DNA of 10,266 nt from positions 1-10,266 of the forward strand of contig JAJRTX010000076.1 of assembly GCA_021545665.1 (NCBI GenBank). The letters are read 5' to 3'. The DNA is from Zetaproteobacteria bacterium. GTDB lineage: Bacteria > Pseudomonadota > Zetaproteobacteria > Mariprofundales > Mariprofundaceae. Below, piece by piece: positions 7,159 to 10,266 of this stretch. The notes under the pieces were generated by a model, which was given only the letters and a program-made list of their open reading frames with translations, had not been told where the DNA came from and ran no database searches. The stretch's first letter is position 1. Each line of letters opens with the position of its first letter. Made by a program: the position numbers and the translations under genes.

Positions 7159-7231
7159 ATTTAAAAGCCATATTTGCTGGTCATTTCTTCCCAGATTCAC
7201 TTGTTTTCGATGCGAACTTTGCAGTGGCATC

Positions 7232-7243
7232 GTTTCATGAAAC
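7232..7243. promoter_or_regulatory. 12-bp perfect palindrome in the protease leader
   Basis: GTTTCATGAAAC is self-complementary without a loop. It carries the same TTTCA and TGAAA half-sites as the inverted repeat in the promoter spacer at 7316-7337, but with no spacer between them. This suggests a second, related protein-binding site about 70 bp further downstream. It may also be chance in an AT-rich gap. Confidence 0.35.
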
Positions 7244-7312
7244 AATCGACCAAATAATGATGTGGGGTAGTACTCTCTTACTCGCTGAGTCGGCAAGACG
7301 TGTTCATCCCGT

Positions 7313-7342
7313 TTTATACTTTCAAGCATGAAAGTATCACAA
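7313..7342 (-). promoter_or_regulatory. sigma70-like promoter with operator-like inverted repeat
   Basis: On the minus strand TTGTGA (7342-7337) and TATAAA (7318-7313) are 18 nt apart. A perfect inverted repeat of two 9-bp arms, ATACTTTCA and TGAAAGTAT, separated by 4 nt, occupies 7316-7337, which is the whole spacer and the edges of both hexamers. A dimeric regulator bound there would block RNA polymerase or reshape the promoter. Transcription starting near 7305 would give a leader of about 160 nt. It lies after the terminator of the fibre gene, so the protease-toxin operon appears to be separately controlled. Confidence 0.6.
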
Positions 7343-7384
7343 AGAGATAAACTTAAATTTGAGGTTTTATATCGGCAGAAAGCG

Positions 7385-7436
7385 AAAAAGGCAGCCCAGA
7401 CTATCCGGTAGAAAAACTTCCACCTGTCCGACTGCC
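7385..7436 (-). terminator. intrinsic terminator of the fibre-like gene
   Basis: In the minus-strand RNA, GGCAG (7436-7432) pairs with CTGCC (7394-7390), CGGAC (7430-7426) pairs with GUCUG (7401-7397, one G-U), and an inner hairpin pairs GGUGGAA (7424-7418) with UUCUACC (7413-7407, one G-U). The long stem is followed directly by TTTTT (7389-7385). The plus strand has no T-run at the other end, so the direction is clear. It stands about 135 nt after the fibre stop codon. Confidence 0.72.
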
Positions 7437-7570
7437 TATCTCTATCACATCTAAGATTCGAACATCCTTCACCGATTCGTTTCTCTGTATTCCACGTGAA
7501 GTCCCCTAACCAGTTAAAAATTGCGGAGAGTAGATGTGATATATATACTTTAAATAATATCATCTTTTTG

Positions 7571-10266
7571 TCAAGACCGATTAGCGCCAATCAAAAAATT
7601 GCCTGGTGGATATACATCTACTTCCTTTGATGCGCCTGTGAACATATTACTCTCAATCTGCCAAAGATCCTGACCTGGCGGAAGCGGTGTTATAGCTCTG
7701 GCAAACACCCCGGTATCAAAACCATACAGATGGTTGCACCGAATCTGCATCATTCTTCCGAAATGACCAAAAACCCTGATGCCTTGAATCGATTGTTTAA
7801 TATCTCGGGGAAATCGCTCGACCTTCATGTAGTTATCTTCAACATCAAGGCTTTCAAAATTCCCAACGTAAATGCCATGACGATTACCGTAAACCTGGGA
7901 AGAGAGGTAAATTACCACGTGATTCCCAGTAACACGTAGCCTTCCGGCAATATACGGCATTTTACTCTCTAACTGATGATCGCTGAGCCCAATATGTATC
8001 CCTTGGGCAACGCCATGTATTGAGTTGTTTAAAATACGAATATCTTTTGCAACCCTGCCTGCACAAACGATGCCTTGTGCTGCAATGGCAGGAAGATGTG
8101 ACTGCATCTGTTCATACCAAATTTTAAAGCCATTGGGGCTGGACACAGGATTCAACAAAATGGTATCTGCCATTTTTTTCAATGCCCGGATTACTTCTCT
8201 AGGTGTAAGCCCGCTTGCCGGTTTATTCTTTTTCCAATATCGTTGCCATACTTCTATCAAGTTCGTGTCGGTAAGAAATTGCAATCTTTGCCTTCCATAT
8301 GTCAGTTCGACATTCCGGGTTGAACCCATTGATATCGTTCTCTCTACAACAACCGCATTGGACACCAGCATTTTTCGAATTGATAGCCGATAATACTTTT
8401 GTTTTAGGCGCTTTTTGAAAACGAAACCCTTGGGCTTTGGTCGGCCTCGTATCTCATTATCCTCAATTTGTGCACGGTGCGTATTGATTAAAAGAATACC
8501 AACCTGCTGCTGACCGGGGTAAAGCTGGCAATGACGTATGCGAACTGAAGACATTTTATGTGCTGTCGTACCATAGGCTACCGTGAGGCAGCTTGCCATT
8601 CTCCGCCCCCCTGCCGGACAAATTAACGTGGCGCCTTCAACCGTGACATTTTGAACATCATAAACACTCAGGCTTCCTGACAGGCTTTGATATCCTCCTT
8701 TCTCTCCTATTGCTCCGCTCTGCATCGCAATATTGCGCACCACAACACTTTTACACCGCTCAAAAATAAATACTGACTCACTATTGGGAGCAAATACCCT
8801 ACTCCCCATGCCGCAGCCCTGGAGCGTGATATGCCCCTTGTTTCTCAGAATAACGGGGCCCTTCACCTTGTAATGACCGCGGGGAATGCAGATATGCGCA
8901 TCACCATTATCTGGAATCACACTAATCATCGCTTCCAGGTCATCACCTGGAGATATAGTTATAGTGCAACAGCTACCACCTCGCTCCATTCTGCACAATG
9001 CATTCATCGCATCCTGAACGGTATTGACGCGTTCATCACCAGTCAGGCTTTCTAATTTTGTGCAAAGATTACCCCGGTCAACAGGGATATGTGTGGCCTT
9101 CAGCTTACAAAGGAAGGCATCAAGAATATCCTTAACCGTGTAATAGCCATCAGATCCAAGAGCCGGTAAATTGGGTGGCGTGGTGGCATCGTTAACCAGA
9201 AGATCATGAAGAGTGCCGCTACCAGGATTGCAATCTGGTTCGTAAGCTACCTGATCAGCTGTGCTCAGGTTGGCATAAAACCGAATCGGAGGATGTAGAA
9301 GAAAATCAGCTGATGAGCGTGGATAAATAATTGACGAATCGTTCCTATCCGGGCCATCCCTTTCCGGGTCCACAAGCCAGGCAATAACCTGCTGCTTCCC
9401 ACTTCCAAGTAGCCCCAACTGCCAGTCACATCTGGCTATGCCATTATCGTCTGTCGTGATAATAAAACCATCGATGTTTGATGACGTTTCACCATCAGCG
9501 ATGGTAGATGAATTTCCGGAAATCGGGTGCTCAGGAGCCTCAACAATGGTTCCACCTCCATTCTTCACATAAAGAGCGACCTTGGCCCCTGCAACCGGCC
9601 ATTCGCCATTGGCAACACCCACTATAAGCGGCTGAGGTACTCGATCACCCGGCATGGCTTCCTGTCCATCACCGGCAACATGGAACATCCGTGTCATCTC
9701 CGTCAGCGGCGGGAAGGCGTACTTACGGTCTTTTTCCTGATTATGCTTAAGCTCTCCGCCTTCTACGATCCCCAGCTTGAAGTAGTGATGTTCAATGCCC
9801 TGGGGAACATCCGGTTCCAGAATCGGTGGAATTTCGTAGGAGGCATTGTTATTCTGGGCCTCACGCAGTTTCTCAAGCTCGGAGCGGAGCACTGTATCAC
9901 GCACTTCGGCCAGCCAGAAATCTCCGGCGACAAACTGAATCGCAGGTGTCGTTCCAACACTAAACCCGGCATATTCCGGATTTGTTCCAGAAATAACAAT
10001 GTCGGAATTTAAAAGTGAAATCAGAGAAATACTGCCACGGAATGTGGTTGTTCCTTCATCAAACCCGCACCGATTTGAAACATCTGCACTTGCCACCTCA
10101 ACAACAATATCTCTGCCATCCACTGCTGTAAGAACAATGGCACCTCCAGCCGTTTTACTGGCCTCAAAAGCCGCATCCGTATCAAACGTGGCATGGGTAT
10201 TAATGGCATTTACAACTGCATCCGCCTGAGCCTGTTTATCTGCTCCAGCCGAAACCGCTCCAATAT
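7571..10266 (-). CDS. large multidomain beta-helix fibre/adhesin-like protein, C-terminal part
   Basis: The frame is open to the right edge, so the gene starts outside the window; 897 residues are visible and the GTG at 10123 is not its start. Visible residues 15-105 resemble flagellin variable-domain repeats (VVNAINTHATFDTDAAFEAS, GGAIVLTAVDGRDI). Residues 112-168 contain GDFWLAEVR and GIEHHY, strings I associate with large tail- or injection-linked proteins. Residues 212-300 look like a Big-1/invasin immunoglobulin-like domain (VKNGGG, TTDDNGIARCDWQLG). Residues 415-475 (TVQDAMNALC, SCCTITISPGDDLEAMI) lead into a right-handed parallel beta-helix of pectate-lyase/NosD type up to the end, with short repeats such as VVVRNIAM and AQIEDNEIRG. 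A basic, mostly non-helix-repeat insert of about 130 residues interrupts it near 608-737. Likely a surface or tail-fibre protein for binding glycans; a polysaccharide lyase activity is possible. Role is inferred. Confidence 0.8.
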   Translation of the reverse strand, partial: IGAVSAGADKQAQADAVVNAINTHATFDTDAAFEASKTAGGAIVLTAVDGRDIVVEVASADVSNRCGFDEGTTTFRGSISLISLLNSDIVISGTNPEYAGFSVGTTPAIQFVAGDFWLAEVRDTVLRSELEKLREAQNNNASYEIPPILEPDVPQGIEHHYFKLGIVEGGELKHNQEKDRKYAFPPLTEMTRMFHVAGDGQEAMPGDRVPQPLIVGVANGEWPVAGAKVALYVKNGGGTIVEAPEHPISGNSSTIADGETSSNIDGFIITTDDNGIARCDWQLGLLGSGKQQVIAWLVDPERDGPDRNDSSIIYPRSSADFLLHPPIRFYANLSTADQVAYEPDCNPGSGTLHDLLVNDATTPPNLPALGSDGYYTVKDILDAFLCKLKATHIPVDRGNLCTKLESLTGDERVNTVQDAMNALCRMERGGSCCTITISPGDDLEAMISVIPDNGDAHICIPRGHYKVKGPVILRNKGHITLQGCGMGSRVFAPNSESVFIFERCKSVVVRNIAMQSGAIGEKGGYQSLSGSLSVYDVQNVTVEGATLICPAGGRRMASCLTVAYGTTAHKMSSVRIRHCQLYPGQQQVGILLINTHRAQIEDNEIRGRPKPKGFVFKKRLKQKYYRLSIRKMLVSNAVVVERTISMGSTRNVELTYGRQRLQFLTDTNLIEVWQRYWKKNKPASGLTPREVIRALKKMADTILLNPVSSPNGFKIWYEQMQSHLPAIAAQGIVCAGRVAKDIRILNNSIHGVAQGIHIGLSDHQLESKMPYIAGRLRVTGNHVVIYLSSQVYGNRHGIYVGNFESLDVEDNYMKVERFPRDIKQSIQGIRVFGHFGRMMQIRCNHLYGFDTGVFARAITPLPPGQDLWQIESNMFTGASKEVDVYPPGNFLIGANRS

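Larger units (their letters stand above)
7148..7570. other. 423-bp regulatory gap before the protease-toxin operon
   Basis: No supported gene lies here. In the direction of transcription it holds a terminator for the fibre gene (7436-7385), a promoter with an inverted repeat in its spacer (7342-7313), a 12-bp palindrome in the leader (7243-7232) and the ribosome binding site. A consensus -35 hexamer, TTGACA at 7574-7569, overlaps the fibre stop codon, but I find no good -10 at the proper distance. The expected leader of the protease mRNA is about 160 nt. Confidence 0.6.

Noticed and set aside
5423..7171. Longer protease start at 7171
   Set aside because: The GGAGG site lies between this codon and the ATG at 7147, in perfect position for the latter.
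7569..7574. Consensus TTGACA overlapping the fibre stop codon as a promoter
   Set aside because: No good -10 hexamer occurs 16-18 nt away, and a terminator lies between it and the protease gene.
7150..7590. 146-codon minus-strand ORF across the gap between the fibre and protease genes
   Set aside because: It starts with TTG inside the fibre gene, has no ribosome binding site, runs through the terminator and promoter and into the protease start, and its product resembles no protein-like pattern.
7571..10123. Fibre-like gene starting at GTG 10123
   Set aside because: The same frame stays open for 47 more codons to the window edge and that stretch encodes flagellin-like sequence continuous with the downstream part.
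1..10266. CRISPR arrays, tRNA or rRNA genes
   Set aside because: No regularly spaced repeats, cloverleaf-like sequence or conserved rRNA stretch was seen on either strand.

Overview
The window looks like a gammaproteobacterial chromosome. At its left edge is the C-terminal two thirds of a proteobacterial UbiA (4-hydroxybenzoate polyprenyltransferase, ubiquinone synthesis). Everything to its right lies on the minus strand and looks accessory: longer gaps, a patchier and more AT-rich base composition, and multidomain proteins of the toxin, protease and fibre kind.

Layout. 1-603 (+) is the end of ubiA. 604-976 is a convergent gap with a probable bidirectional terminator at 749-784. 977-1567 (-) is a small one-helix membrane protein with a TTG start and a good promoter. 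1568-2061 is mostly empty. 2062-3261 (-) is a DUF4157 (eCIS-core) protein ending in an L,D-transpeptidase-like domain. 3501-5408 (-) is a second DUF4157 protein ending in a PD-(D/E)xK-type nuclease-like domain. 5423-7147 (-) is a leaderless M6-family metalloprotease with a helix-hairpin-helix tail. 7571-10266 (-) is the C-terminal 897 residues of a large beta-helix fibre- or adhesin-like protein that runs off the right edge.

Transcription runs right to left. The fibre gene ends at 7571 and is followed by a strong intrinsic terminator (7385-7436), then a sigma70-like promoter whose spacer is filled by a perfect inverted repeat (7313-7342), then the protease. The protease and nuclease-toxin genes are 14 nt apart and are surely co-transcribed. 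The transpeptidase protein follows after 239 bp and may be read from the same transcript.

Inference: the two DUF4157 proteins share an almost colinear N-terminal module (66 of the first 90 residues identical, with a 47-bp perfect DNA repeat) attached to unrelated C-terminal enzymes. That is the architecture of polymorphic toxins and of cargo linked to extracellular contractile injection systems. None of the three effector-like proteins has a visible signal peptide, so a specialised delivery route is likely. No injection-machine gene (sheath, tube, baseplate, ATPase) lies inside the window, and no clear immunity gene is seen. The candidate new biology is this leaderless cassette: protease, nuclease and peptidoglycan-directed enzyme, next to a fibre-like protein and under an operator-like switch.
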